Shown: piece by piece, positions 1-11,671 of the stretch | Numbering within the stretch: position 1 is the first letter of the stretch | Layout of the letters: each line of letters begins with the position of its first letter | Source of the DNA: CAYWNK01 sp047639615 | GTDB lineage: Bacteria > Planctomycetota > UBA1135 > GCA-002686595 | DNA length: 46,121 bases | Direction of reading: 5' to 3' | Assembly (NCBI GenBank): GCA_047639615.1 | Contig: JBLIOL010000005.1 | Span: 1 to 46,121 of the forward strand | Program-made: the position numbers and the translations under genes | The notes under the pieces: generated by a model | Database searches by the model: none | The model's input: the letters and a program-made list of their open reading frames with translations, nothing else | Told to the model about the DNA's origin: nothing

Positions 1-2
1 CT

Positions 3-2912
<2,910 letters not shown>

Positions 2913-3008
2913 ACTTCGTAGCCGGGTTTCTGCGACAGGTTCATGACTTGGTTGGCATGCTGGGGAGATCCCCGGTTGCCCCGAGTCTGAACTAGCGCAG
3001 GAACCTGC

Positions 3009-3929
3009 ATGCCCCTGATTTGTGAACGAACCCTGGCCCACGGTGTGTGGGCCACGAGCCAGTGGTGGAGTCGTCTTGAAGAGAGCGACCTGTCTGAACC
3101 CCTGCGAACGCAGGTGGTGGCCGAGCTCTGCCACATGGTGCGGGCTGAAGAAGTCTGGCTCGAGCGGGTAGGCGGCAGCGCTGCACCGGCCGTAGGTGCA
3201 GCTGGTGAGACGCAGCCCTTCTGGCCCGCTTGGGGATTGGAGGAGTGCCGCGAGCGTCACGCGCGGGTCTCGGCCGAGCTCTTGGGCTTGGCGCAGAACT
3301 CCCAGAGGATCGAGGTGAGCTATACCAACAGCAAGGGCGAGGCCTTCAGCAACTTGCTCGAGGATTTGCTCCTGCATGTGTCCGTGCACGGTCAGTTCCA
3401 CCGCGGTCGAGCCTCGGCTGCGCTGCGCACTGCTGGCGTGGGAGCGCCTGTCGGGGACTACATCGCCTTCGTGCGCGAGGGTGGCGGACGGCGCACTCAG
3501 GATCAGAAGCTTGCCCGCAAGACCCAGGCTACCTGGGGGCGCGGGACCTTAGACAACCAGCCGGCCGAGGATTGGCTGGACGAGTTCGTGGCGGCGCCGG
3601 CTGATAGCAAGTTGGCGGCGGCCTTCGCGGCCTTTGAGCAGGGCGGCCTCGACGACCCCGAAGCGAGCGCCCGCGAGGCGCGCGCGGTAGCGGCGGCGGA
3701 GGTGGTGGCGGCTCGTGCCGCACGCGGCAAGCCCGGCCTCGCTCCGACGCTCTTGGCCTGGAGCCTGGGCCACTCGGCGGGCCTAGACCCGAGCTTGATC
3801 CAAACCGCGGCCGACGCGCTCGGTCGCATCGAAAGTGAAAGCGCCCTCGCCCAATACTGGTTGAACGAGGGCGGGCTGTTGGCTTGGCGCCGTGGGCTCG
3901 AAGCCCTGCGCGAACGCTTGACGAGCTAG
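3009..3929 (+). CDS. DinB-like domain protein with alanine-rich C-terminal extension
   Basis: This 306-residue protein starts at an ATG preceded by AGGA at proper spacing. Residues 1-160 read as a DinB/YfiT-type four-helix bundle: a histidine near residue 10 (LAHGVWATSQWW), an H-M-V-R-AEEVW helix, and the typical late motif with paired histidines (HVSVHGQFHRGRASAALR) followed by a D-Y-I-x-F ending. DinB-fold proteins are usually metal-binding, stress-related thiol or other small-molecule transferases, and the exact reaction cannot be told here. Residues 160-306 are an Ala/Glu/Arg-rich, apparently helical extension not found in plain DinB proteins, which are about 150-170 residues long. The gene converges with the folate enzyme gene and their stop regions overlap by 4 bases. 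Confidence 0.75.
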   Translation: MPLICERTLAHGVWATSQWWSRLEESDLSEPLRTQVVAELCHMVRAEEVWLERVGGSAAPAVGAAGETQPFWPAWGLEECRERHARVSAELLGLAQNSQRIEVSYTNSKGEAFSNLLEDLLLHVSVHGQFHRGRASAALRTAGVGAPVGDYIAFVREGGGRRTQDQKLARKTQATWGRGTLDNQPAEDWLDEFVAAPADSKLAAAFAAFEQGGLDDPEASAREARAVAAAEVVAARAARGKPGLAPTLLAWSLGHSAGLDPSLIQTAADALGRIESESALAQYWLNEGGLLAWRRGLEALRERLTS

Positions 3930-5602
3930 AGCGCGGCGTCGATGCGCGCGACCACTTGAGCTTCCACCGCGGCGGCGCGCTCCAGGAAGACGTCGGCGCG
4001 GGCCAGGTAGTCGGCGCGCTCCTTGTCGTCCGCAAGGTCCTTGACGTTGATGGCCACGTTGAAGCCTGCACCGCGTACGGCGGTGCGGGCGCAGAGAGCA
4101 CCTACACCCGCGTCGGATAGGGAAGCGGCCAGGCCCTTCTCGGCCATCTCGGCGCACAGGTCGAGGGCCCTGCAGGAGACCTCCATGACTTCGAGGGGAA
4201 CCTCAATGGCGAAGCGCGTGGCCGATTGGATGGCGGCGTCGCGCTCGGATTTGTCCACCTTCCAGGCGGAGACGATGCCGTCGAAGGCACGCGTGTCTTC
4301 GTCCACCAGGAAGAGCAGGCGCGTGTGCAGTTGCTTGCCGCGTACGGCTACTTCGCTGAACTCCTCCCAGCGCTCGTCCCAGCCCTGCTTGTGGCCAGAG
4401 AGATTGGCCACCATGGTGCCGAGGGCGGCGCCGACGCTGCCCACCAGGGCGGCGATGGATCCGCCGCCTGGTGCCATGGACTCGGAGGCGGTCAGGTTCA
4501 CGAAGCCCGTCAGGGTCAGGTCCGCCAGGGGCGAGGCGCCGGCCGCGCGGATGGCGTACTCGATGATCTTCTTCTCGGGATCGAAGGGCGCTAGCTCGTC
4601 GAGGCCCATGGAGCGCACGGCGATGTGGATCAACTCGGAATCCGGCACGCCCAGGGAGCGCTCCTGCAGGCGCAGGTAGTGACGGCCCGCGTCCAGCATG
4701 CAGGACAGGGGCAGTAGGCCGACGATCTCGGAGCCGGTCGTGCGAATGCCGCGGGCATCCGCCTTGGCACGTACTTCGTCGAAGGCCACGTGGATAGGCG
4801 TCACGTCCAGGTCCACCAGGTTCATGGAGATCTGGCTGACGCCGTACTCTGCAATGAACCAGCCGATGCCCTTGACAGCTTTGAGGCTGCCGGGGGTCCA
4901 GGTGGGCTTGCCGTCAGCATCACGCACGATCTCGCCGGTGACCGGGTGTGGGCTGCGGGCTACGCGGCCCTTCTCACGCACGTCGAAGGCAATGGCGTTG
5001 GCGCGGCGGGTGGAGGTGGTGTTGAGGTTGACGTTGTAAGCCACCAAGAAGCCGCGCGCACTGACGGCGGTGGCGCCGGTGCCGGGCTGGAAGGTGTTGG
5101 GGCCGAAGTCGGGCTGCTGGTCTTCGGCGGTGTCGGCGCCCTGAAGGCGCGCTGCCAGGCCCTCGTACTCACCGGCGCGTACTACGGCCAGGTTCTTGCG
5201 CTCGGGGCGTGAGGCGGCGGCCTCGTAGAGGTAGATCGTTAGGCCGGCCTCTTCGGCTAGGCGCTTGCCGAGGGTGCGCGCGTACTCGGCGGCCTCCTCG
5301 AGGGTGATGCCGGCCACCGGGACGAGCGGGCAGACATCCATGGCGCCGAAGCGCGGGTGCTCGCCCGTGTGCTGGCGCATGTCGATACGCTCTGCGCCGA
5401 CCTTGGCGGCGCGCACAGCGGCCTCCATGACGGGCTCGGGCTCCCCGACGAAGGTGAAGACCGTGCGGTTGGTGGCCGCGCCGGGATCCACGTCGAGCAG
5501 GCTGACTCCGTCTACGGAGCGCACGGCATCGGCGATGGCATCAAGAGTGGTTTGGTCGCGGCCCTCGCTAAAGTTGGGCACGCATTCGATGAGTCGTTGC
5601 AT
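3926..5602 (-). CDS. ftcD: Bifunctional glutamate formimidoyltransferase / formimidotetrahydrofolate cyclodeaminase
   Basis: The 558-residue protein joins two enzymes of histidine breakdown. The N-terminal part, about residues 1-330, moves the formimino group from N-formimino-glutamate to tetrahydrofolate. It opens with IECVPNFSEGRD and carries H82 in the HTGEHPRFGAMDV motif, matching the catalytic His of the mammalian enzyme. The C-terminal part, about 345-558, is the cyclodeaminase that releases ammonia and gives methenyl-THF, with the family signature around ESMAPGGGSIAALVGSVGAALG. The length agrees with the fused form (about 540 residues) known from animals and some bacteria; many bacteria carry two separate genes or only one activity. 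No other hut genes are in the window, so pathway context is not visible. It is convergent with the DinB-like gene. Confidence 0.95.
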   Translation of the reverse strand: MQRLIECVPNFSEGRDQTTLDAIADAVRSVDGVSLLDVDPGAATNRTVFTFVGEPEPVMEAAVRAAKVGAERIDMRQHTGEHPRFGAMDVCPLVPVAGITLEEAAEYARTLGKRLAEEAGLTIYLYEAAASRPERKNLAVVRAGEYEGLAARLQGADTAEDQQPDFGPNTFQPGTGATAVSARGFLVAYNVNLNTTSTRRANAIAFDVREKGRVARSPHPVTGEIVRDADGKPTWTPGSLKAVKGIGWFIAEYGVSQISMNLVDLDVTPIHVAFDEVRAKADARGIRTTGSEIVGLLPLSCMLDAGRHYLRLQERSLGVPDSELIHIAVRSMGLDELAPFDPEKKIIEYAIRAAGASPLADLTLTGFVNLTASESMAPGGGSIAALVGSVGAALGTMVANLSGHKQGWDERWEEFSEVAVRGKQLHTRLLFLVDEDTRAFDGIVSAWKVDKSERDAAIQSATRFAIEVPLEVMEVSCRALDLCAEMAEKGLAASLSDAGVGALCARTAVRGAGFNVAINVKDLADDKERADYLARADVFLERAAAVEAQVVARIDAAL

Positions 5603-5628
5603 GGGGCGTCATTACCGGGTTCTGACCG

Positions 5629-5934
5629 GTGAGTTGGGCGCCCACTCTACTGTCACTCGTAGCCGATGTCCGGATCCAGTGGGCCGAAGGTGCAGCTCTC
5701 AAGGCTGGTCTGGATGCCCTGGCCCAGGAGGGTAGCGCGGTGGTGCGCGCCTATGCCATTCGCAGCATCCATTGGGAGCAGGTGCTGGTCCGGGGCGGCT
5801 TCCGTAAGCCGCGTGGCTACAAGGAGGTCGGGGCCTACATGCTGCTGCCTGAGCATCCGGTGGCCCAGGCTACCCTGGACACCTCGCGCTGGTACTTCAT
5901 GGACGGGGATCGGGACGACGAGTTCGCTAGGTAG
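5629..5934 (+). pseudogene. Truncated C-terminal remnant of a GNAT acyltransferase
   Basis: A 101-codon open frame that aligns end to end only with the last roughly 100 residues of the full-length GNAT protein encoded just downstream at 5992-7089. Shared landmarks are A-L-x-A-GL, V-x-RA-x-AI-x-x-x-WE, GF-x-x-P, and the tail WYF-x-D-x-DR-x-DE-x-x-R. The first 265 or so residues, including the acyl-CoA site, are missing, and the 5' end of the divergent folate-enzyme gene lies only 26 bases away. The GTG that would start it has no ribosome site. It is best read as a decayed tandem paralogue whose front was lost by deletion. A small independent protein cannot be ruled out, because the frame is intact and its tail is well conserved. 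Confidence 0.7.
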
Positions 5935-5991
5935 AGACGCTGGCTGTGCGGGCTTGCCGCGCGCCCTCTCGGGGGTCATCATCCAGCATCA

Positions 5992-7089
5992 ATGAGCACA
6001 GCTCCCGACTCCAGTACGCACGTCTGTGGCCCCGAAGCGCGCCCGGACCAGATCGACCTCTACCAGCGCTGCTTCCAGCAGGACGGCAGCAAGGTGCTGC
6101 CTTGGCGCTACGACGGCTCGCCCCATGGAGAGGCCATCTCGCTGCTCTCCTATGCGGAGGACGGTCAGGCCATCAGTGGCTACGCCAGCATGCCGCGCCA
6201 GATCCTGCACTTCGGTGACGAAGACGCCCAGGCCGTGGTGGGGCAGACCGGCGATGTGATGACCGACTCGCAGCACCGCGGCAAGGGGCTCTTCAGTGAG
6301 CTCGATCGGCGCGCTCGAGAGGAGGCGCGCAAGCGCGGTTGGATGGCGCAGTTCGGCTTGCCCAACTCGACCTCCTCGGAGATATTCGTGGGCAAGCTCG
6401 GTTGGAAGGGCAGCGGGCGTATCCGGCCCTATACCTTCGTCCTCACCAACGATGACGCGGCACGACGCGAGCGCATGCGCGCCGGTCGCCTGGCGGCGGC
6501 CTTGGTGCCCTGGCATGTGTGGCGCGGAACCATGCGCCGCGGCATGCTGCGCAAGACCTTCTTCGCCAAGTGCAATGTGGTCTCCGTGCAACGCTTCGAT
6601 TCCGAAGTGGACGAGGTCTGGCGCACCTGTGCCAAGGAGTGGCCTTGGATGATGCGCCGAGATTCGGCCTTCCTCAATTGGCGCTTCATGGATGCGCCCT
6701 CCGATCGCTTCCGCGCCCACGGCGTGTTCGAACCCACGGGCAAGATGCGCGCCTACTGCGTGGTGCAGCTGCCGACCACGGAGGAGCGCGTCGGTCACGT
6801 GATGGACCTGCTGGCGGTTGACAAGGTCACCCTAGCGGCGGCGCTCGAGGCGGGGCTAGGTCACCTGCACAAGGCTGGCGCATCGGTGGCGCGGGCGCAT
6901 GCCATCGAAGGCTCTTGGTGGGAGAAGACCCTGCGTTGGGCTGGCTTTCAAGCGCCTAAGGCGGCAGACCACAAGCGCGTGATCACCTACGTGCTCGACG
7001 AGGATGCGGGACCCTTGGCCAAGGTGGCCGAGCAACCTACGTCCTGGTACTTCACCGACGCGGACCGCGAAGACGAGTTGGTGCGTTGA
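5992..7089 (+). CDS. GNAT-family N-acyltransferase (surface polysaccharide type)
   Basis: This 365-residue protein has an N-terminal GNAT fold with the acyl-CoA loop TDSQHRGKGLFSELDRRA near residues 93-110, followed by a second, weaker acyltransferase-like half. The type is common in exopolysaccharide clusters, where it probably acylates an amino sugar or aminoacyl group. Its stop overlaps the start of the polysaccharide deacetylase by 4 bases (TTGA), so the two are likely translated together. A partner role is inferred: one enzyme removes acyl groups from hexosamine and the other adds one. The upstream remnant at 5629-5934 is a partial copy of the C-terminal third. The substrate cannot be told from sequence. 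Confidence 0.8.
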   Translation: MSTAPDSSTHVCGPEARPDQIDLYQRCFQQDGSKVLPWRYDGSPHGEAISLLSYAEDGQAISGYASMPRQILHFGDEDAQAVVGQTGDVMTDSQHRGKGLFSELDRRAREEARKRGWMAQFGLPNSTSSEIFVGKLGWKGSGRIRPYTFVLTNDDAARRERMRAGRLAAALVPWHVWRGTMRRGMLRKTFFAKCNVVSVQRFDSEVDEVWRTCAKEWPWMMRRDSAFLNWRFMDAPSDRFRAHGVFEPTGKMRAYCVVQLPTTEERVGHVMDLLAVDKVTLAAALEAGLGHLHKAGASVARAHAIEGSWWEKTLRWAGFQAPKAADHKRVITYVLDEDAGPLAKVAEQPTSWYFTDADREDELVR

Positions 7090-8156
7090 AGCACAGGCTC
7101 AAGCTCATGGGGCGCGACCTCTACGCCCGCATGCTCTGGCACACGGGACTCTGGCGCCTGGTGGACCGCATCATGCCCAAGCGGCTCTTGATCCTGGCCG
7201 GCCATTGCGTAGCCGATAAGGAGTGCAATGGCTGCCTGCCGCCCGACATGAAGTTGGATGGCGCGCGGCTTGAGGGCTGGTTGGGCAAACTCGGGCGGCG
7301 CTATCGCTTGGTGAGCGTTCAGGACGGAGTGGCGGGGCTGGCGGAGTCCGGTCAGAGTCGCTCGATGGTGGCGCTCTCCATGGACGATGGTTACCGGGAC
7401 AATCACAAGGCCTTGCTGCCGATTCTGGAACGCACGGGAGCCTCGGCCACGGTCTATCTGGAGTCACGTCCGCTGCTGGAACGCAAGCTGAGCTGGAGTC
7501 ACAAGTACTTCTGGCTCTTGGCCGAAGGTGGCTACGATGCGGACCGCTTGGGGCGTCAATACCTGAACCTGTGCGAGTCCACCGATACTGCCGAGCGTCT
7601 GCGGCGCGTGCTGGAGGAGGGCGGCGACCTGCACTATCAGGTCAAGCGCGTCTTCAAGTACGAGGCTGCCGCCGAAGAGCGCAACGTGATCCTGGACAAG
7701 CTCTTCACGGAGGCAGGGGGCGACGAACAGGCGCTCTGCGAGCGCATCTACATGTCCTCGGAGCACGCCCTAGCCCTGGCGGCGGCGGGCGTGGAGCTTG
7801 GTGGGCACACGGCTCGGCACGAGGTGCAGAGTACGCTCTCGGCGGAGGAGCAAGCTGCGGACGTGGGCCAAGGCCGCGATGAGTTGGTCGCGCTATTGGG
7901 CCACCACGTAGGCCACAGCTTTGCCTATCCCTTCGGTCGCCGCTGGGATTGGAACGAGGACACGGTACGCGCCGTGGGCGAGGCCGGCTTCCTAGCTGCG
8001 GTCACCACCCACGCGGGCGTGAACGTGCTGGGCGCCGATCCCATGCGCCTGAAACGCTGGATGGTGGACGACGCTACGCCGTTCCACCATCTCATGGCGG
8101 AAGCCTGTGGAGGCTTCCAGCTGTTGCGCCGCTTCGGGCTCGATCTGTCCGAGTGA
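7086..8156 (+). CDS. Polysaccharide deacetylase (NodB-like, carbohydrate esterase 4 type)
   Basis: This 356-residue protein begins at a TTG that overlaps the stop of the GNAT gene. It shows the NodB metal-site pattern: SMDDGYRD with D100 and D101, GASATVYL, and a later GGHTARH with H241 and H245 that should complete the Asp-His-His zinc site. FAYPFGRRWDW near residue 280 is the usual FAYPxG strand. Between the first and second motifs is a long helical insert (about residues 135-230), as in exosortase- or EPS-linked deacetylases. No signal peptide is evident, so it may act on lipid-linked precursors in the cytoplasm or use another route. Likely job: removing N-acetyl groups from a surface glycan. 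Confidence 0.88.
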   Translation: MKHRLKLMGRDLYARMLWHTGLWRLVDRIMPKRLLILAGHCVADKECNGCLPPDMKLDGARLEGWLGKLGRRYRLVSVQDGVAGLAESGQSRSMVALSMDDGYRDNHKALLPILERTGASATVYLESRPLLERKLSWSHKYFWLLAEGGYDADRLGRQYLNLCESTDTAERLRRVLEEGGDLHYQVKRVFKYEAAAEERNVILDKLFTEAGGDEQALCERIYMSSEHALALAAAGVELGGHTARHEVQSTLSAEEQAADVGQGRDELVALLGHHVGHSFAYPFGRRWDWNEDTVRAVGEAGFLAAVTTHAGVNVLGADPMRLKRWMVDDATPFHHLMAEACGGFQLLRRFGLDLSE

Positions 8157-8173
8157 AGCGCGCCCGTAAGGGG

Positions 8174-8302
8174 CTAGATGTTGTACTGGAAGGCTGCGGC
8201 GGGGTCGCCCTCGGACATCATCACCAGGACGATTACACCGACCACGACCAGGACGATCGGTATCACGATGTAGACCCAGTTCTCTTTGAGGAAATTCGAC
8301 AT
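8174..8302 (-). CDS. 42-residue single-span membrane peptide, DUF5989-like
   Basis: This tiny frame lies 11 bases after the SGNH-hydrolase gene on the same strand. It has a good ribosome site (AGGAG, overlapping the upstream TAG) before its ATG. It encodes a short polar head with NWVY, one strongly hydrophobic span (about residues 11-29), and a tail EGDPAAAFQYNI. The layout W-Y-x-x-P, a hydrophobic run, then P-x-x-A-x-F-x-Y parallels the last 36 residues of the preceding protein, which end SPLVAPFIYTLF. DUF5989 proteins are short peptides of just this kind that accompany SxtJ-like proteins and carbamoyltransferases. Function unknown; it is probably a membrane subunit of the same system. Translational coupling is inferred from spacing. 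Confidence 0.75.
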   Translation of the reverse strand: MSNFLKENWVYIVIPIVLVVVGVIVLVMMSEGDPAAAFQYNI

Positions 8303-8313
8303 GGGGGCTGCTC

Positions 8314-9864
8314 CTAGAAGAGAGTGTAGATGAAGGGGGCAACTAGCGGAGAGGCCGCGGCCACCACTAGCAGGCTCCCTACGCTGAGCAGGATCACGAC
8401 TAGGGGCATCAGGTACCAGTGACCGCGGCCGACGAAGGCCAGGATCAGCTCGACGATGGTGCCGAGCTTGTCGCCAAGCTTGTAGAGCACGAAGCCGAGG
8501 ATGGCGAAGACCACCAGGATCATGGCGATCTGGGAGAACTGGGGGGGCAGCATGCCGATGCCGGTGGAGCCGCCGATGGCGATGCTAAAGATCAGGGCCA
8601 GCAGGCCACCGACCTTGATGAAGGCCAGGGGCGCCTTCTCGTCTTTGTAGTAGTTCGCGTAGAGGCCGCCGATCAGCAGCCACAGGCCCAGGTAGTAGGG
8701 CAGAAAGCCGGGCATGCCGCTCTTGGCAGGTGCGCTGGCGGGAGCCACATCGGCTAAGGCGATCTCGCTGGTGCTGGCTGGCATGAGGCCCATGCTCTGC
8801 AACTCAGCGTGCACGATCTTCGCCAGGGCGGCGTTGCCGGCGGCGTTCAGGTGGAAGTCGCGCTGGTAGAACAGGTCGCCTTCCGTTGCACGCATGGCTG
8901 CGCGCGGGTCGATGCTGGCCAGGCCAGCTGCGCTGGCGGAAGCCAGGAAGTGTTCCACGGGCTGATCCGGATCCCAGGCTGAACGGTCCAGGCCGAGGAC
9001 GGCCTCACCAAAGGGGCCGGAGAAGGCCTCGTCGATGGAGCTATGGGAGGGGATCGGAACGATCACCGCGGTGGCGCCGAGTTTGTCGCACTCAGCCTTG
9101 AGGGCCTTGAGTGCGCCGGTGGTGCGCGCCAAGGCGTCCACCATGAACTCGGGCTGGGTGACGAACAGGGGGCCGAACTCCTTGAGTACGGCGGGGTTCT
9201 TGCTGCCCACGGGCTCGAAGGTGTCGAGCGTGTCCTTGGTGCGCAGCATGTTGCCGATTGCGCTGCGCTCGAAGAAGCTGCGGGTGCCAGGATCTTCCAG
9301 GGTCTCCACATCGAGCTCGCCCTCGGGGCTGAAGCGCGGCTTCGGGAAACGCAGATAGTTGGACTGACCGTTGTAGTAGAGGTCGTTGTCGTAGGCGAAG
9401 AGCAGCACCAGGTTGGGCTGCCATTCGTCGCCGTGCTCAAGCAGCCAGCTGACTTCCTGGTCTGTGGCGTAGCCCTCGGTGCCGGTGTTGACCACATCGA
9501 CATTGCGGCCTTCGGCGTTCCACCAGTTCTCGAGCTGGTCGACGAATAGGTCCTCGCGCTGGACTGTGTAGCCCAGGGTGAAGGAGTCGCCCAGGCAGAC
9601 CACCCGGAAGGTGCCCTCTGGCTTGGCGCTGGTCTGGCCAGCGTCCTCGCGCAGGCCCAGCTCGTTGAGCTCGAAGGTGACGTCGTATTCGCCGGTGGTG
9701 CGGGTGACCGAGATGTCAGCCTGCTTGCTCCAGCCGAGGCTGGAATCAAACTCGTTGAGGATGCTCGGCGGGCCCATGCCCAAGAGGCGCAAGCCGCCCT
9801 CGAAGACGCCGAGGGCGATCATCAGGCTGACCAGGATGGCCAGCAGTACGTTGATAGCTTTCAT
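8314..9864 (-). CDS. SGNH/GDSL hydrolase fused to a multi-span membrane tail ending in a DUF5989-like segment
   Basis: The 516-residue protein has one N-terminal membrane span (residues 3-22) and then an exported SGNH hydrolase domain. Block I is GDSFTLG with the nucleophile S94, a Y-DND motif sits near residues 158-161, and the last block is DFHLN with D336 and H338. Residues about 350-385 are an Ala/Ser/Pro linker. Residues 390-516 form four hydrophobic spans; the last carries the DUF5989 hallmark (HWYLMP, hydrophobic run, VAPFIYTLF). SGNH enzymes of this type add or remove acyl groups on glycans. The gene starts 4 bases after the carbamoyltransferase stop, so the two should be co-expressed. 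The hydrolase is secure; the SxtJ/DUF5989 assignment of the tail rests on motif resemblance. Confidence 0.85.
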   Translation of the reverse strand: MKAINVLLAILVSLMIALGVFEGGLRLLGMGPPSILNEFDSSLGWSKQADISVTRTTGEYDVTFELNELGLREDAGQTSAKPEGTFRVVCLGDSFTLGYTVQREDLFVDQLENWWNAEGRNVDVVNTGTEGYATDQEVSWLLEHGDEWQPNLVLLFAYDNDLYYNGQSNYLRFPKPRFSPEGELDVETLEDPGTRSFFERSAIGNMLRTKDTLDTFEPVGSKNPAVLKEFGPLFVTQPEFMVDALARTTGALKALKAECDKLGATAVIVPIPSHSSIDEAFSGPFGEAVLGLDRSAWDPDQPVEHFLASASAAGLASIDPRAAMRATEGDLFYQRDFHLNAAGNAALAKIVHAELQSMGLMPASTSEIALADVAPASAPAKSGMPGFLPYYLGLWLLIGGLYANYYKDEKAPLAFIKVGGLLALIFSIAIGGSTGIGMLPPQFSQIAMILVVFAILGFVLYKLGDKLGTIVELILAFVGRGHWYLMPLVVILLSVGSLLVVAAASPLVAPFIYTLF

Positions 9865-9868
9865 GGGA

Positions 9869-11662
9869 TCAGCTCACCAGCGCGGTGACAGAGTCGCCTT
9901 CGTGGCGCAGGTGGAAGCGGGTGTCCGCGATCTTCTTCTTGGCGTCAGCGCGCACGATGTAGTTGCCCAGCAGGAGCAGGTCCATGCCCGACAAGCTGAA
10001 GGTGTTGAAGGCGTGGGCCGGGGACTCGACGATGGGCTCGCCCTTCAGGTTGAAGGAGGTGTTCATCACCACCGGCACGCCGGTGAGCTTGCCGAACTCT
10101 TCGATGACCCCGTGGTAGGCGGGGTTGGTGTCCTTGAAGACCGTCTGCAAACGACCGGAGCCGTCCTCGTGGGTGATGGCGGGCAGCACATCACGCTTCT
10201 CTTCGCGCACGGGTGCCACGTAGAGCATGAAGCGGGCGGGGTAGTGCTTCTCCGCATCGGGGATCACGAAGAACTCGTTAGCGCGCTCCTCCAGCACCGA
10301 GGGTGCGAAGGGCCGGAAGGCCTCGCGGAACTTGATCTTGCTGTTGAGCTTCTCCTTCATCTCAGCCCGACGGGGGTCGGCGATGATGGAGCGCGCACCC
10401 AGGGCACGCGGGCCCCACTCGAAGCGGCCGCGGTACCAACCGCAGACCATGCCCTCTTCCAGCTGCTTGGCAACGAAGCGGTAGAACTCTTGGTCGTCGT
10501 CGATCTTCTCGAAGGCGATGTCGTTCTTGACCAGGAACTCTTCGACTTGGGCGTCGGTGTATTCCGAGCCCAGGAAGGCGTGATCCAGGGCCGGGCCGCG
10601 GGGCTGCTCGAGCACGTGGTTGTAGGCCCAGTAGGCCGCTCCCACGCAGGCGCCGTCATCACCCGGAGCCGGGTGGATGTAGACGTTCTCGAAGGGGCCC
10701 TGGGTCATCAACTTGTAGTTGGCGACCGAGTTGAGCGCCACGCCGCCGGAGAGACACAGGTTCTTCATGCCGCCGGAGATCTCGTACAGGTGATCGAGCA
10801 TCTTGAGCAGGATCTCCTCCGTGACCTTCTGGATCGAGGCGGCCATGTCGCAGTAGTACGGGTCGAGCGACTTGTCCTGAAGCTTCGGGTCCCTGCGCGG
10901 GCGGCCGAAGTGCTTCTCGAACTCTTCGGTGAGCGTGTCGTTGGTCGAGTAGTGGTACTGGAAGTACCGCATGTCGTGCCAGATGGAGCCGTCGTCCGAG
11001 ACCTGCAGGATCTCGTAGATCTTGTCGCAGTACTTGGCTTCACCGTAGGGGTGCATGCCCATCAGCTTGTATTCGCCCTCGTTGATCTCGAAACCGCAGT
11101 AGGCGGTGAATGCCGAGTACAGCAGGCCGAGGCTGTGGGGGAAGCGGATCTCTTTCAAGATGTCGATCTTCTTGCCGCGGCCGATGGCCATGGTGGAAGT
11201 GGTCCACTCGCCGGCGCCGTCCACGGTCAGGATGGCGGACTCCTCGTAGGGCGAGGTGAAGAAACCAGCCGCCGCGTGCGACATGTGGTGATCGGCGAAG
11301 AGCAGCTTCGAGCGCGGGATCTTCATGCGCTTCGACATCATCGACTTGATCCAGAGCTTGTCTGAGATCCAGCGCTGCATGGATTCACGGAAGACTCCCG
11401 AGGACTTCGGGAAGGTCGCCATGGCGGTCAGCAGCATGCGCTCGAACTTGACGAAGGGCTTCTCGTAGAAGACCACGAAGTCCACGTCGTCAATGGTGAT
11501 GCCGCCCATCTTGAGGGCGAACTCGATGGCGAGTTCCGGGTAGCCCGAGTCGTGCTTGACGCGGCTGAAGCGTTCCTCTTCTGCGGCGGCGACGAGCACG
11601 CCGTCCTTGATCAGGGCCGCGGAGGAGTCGTGGTAATAGAAGGAGAGTCCGAGGATGTTCAT
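9869..11662 (-). CDS. Carbamoyltransferase, NodU/CmcH/TobZ family
   Basis: A full-length, 597-residue O-carbamoyltransferase. The N-terminal Kae1-like domain has MNILGLSFYYHDSSAAL, the metal and carbamoyl-phosphate motif HHMSH (H125, H126, H129), DGAGEWTT near residues 148-155 and LSGGVALNS near 305. The C-terminal YrdC-like domain has GWYRGRFEWGPRALG, IKFREAFRPFAPSV and NTSFNLKGEPIV. The family makes carbamoyl-adenylate from carbamoyl phosphate and ATP and moves the carbamoyl group to a hydroxyl of a sugar or antibiotic. Here the neighbours are a short SxtJ-like peptide upstream and an SGNH hydrolase with a DUF5989-like tail downstream, all within 9 bases of each other. A surface glycan or lipid substrate is inferred, not shown. 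Confidence 0.95.
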   Translation of the reverse strand: MNILGLSFYYHDSSAALIKDGVLVAAAEEERFSRVKHDSGYPELAIEFALKMGGITIDDVDFVVFYEKPFVKFERMLLTAMATFPKSSGVFRESMQRWISDKLWIKSMMSKRMKIPRSKLLFADHHMSHAAAGFFTSPYEESAILTVDGAGEWTTSTMAIGRGKKIDILKEIRFPHSLGLLYSAFTAYCGFEINEGEYKLMGMHPYGEAKYCDKIYEILQVSDDGSIWHDMRYFQYHYSTNDTLTEEFEKHFGRPRRDPKLQDKSLDPYYCDMAASIQKVTEEILLKMLDHLYEISGGMKNLCLSGGVALNSVANYKLMTQGPFENVYIHPAPGDDGACVGAAYWAYNHVLEQPRGPALDHAFLGSEYTDAQVEEFLVKNDIAFEKIDDDQEFYRFVAKQLEEGMVCGWYRGRFEWGPRALGARSIIADPRRAEMKEKLNSKIKFREAFRPFAPSVLEERANEFFVIPDAEKHYPARFMLYVAPVREEKRDVLPAITHEDGSGRLQTVFKDTNPAYHGVIEEFGKLTGVPVVMNTSFNLKGEPIVESPAHAFNTFSLSGMDLLLLGNYIVRADAKKKIADTRFHLRHEGDSVTALVS

Positions 11663-11671
11663 GCTGAAAAC

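Noticed and set aside
9578..11365. 595-residue open frame on the plus strand opposite the carbamoyltransferase
   Set aside because: It is a GC-driven shadow of a gene with all family motifs on the other strand; its translation has low-complexity Val/His/Glu/Gly composition and no recognisable domain.
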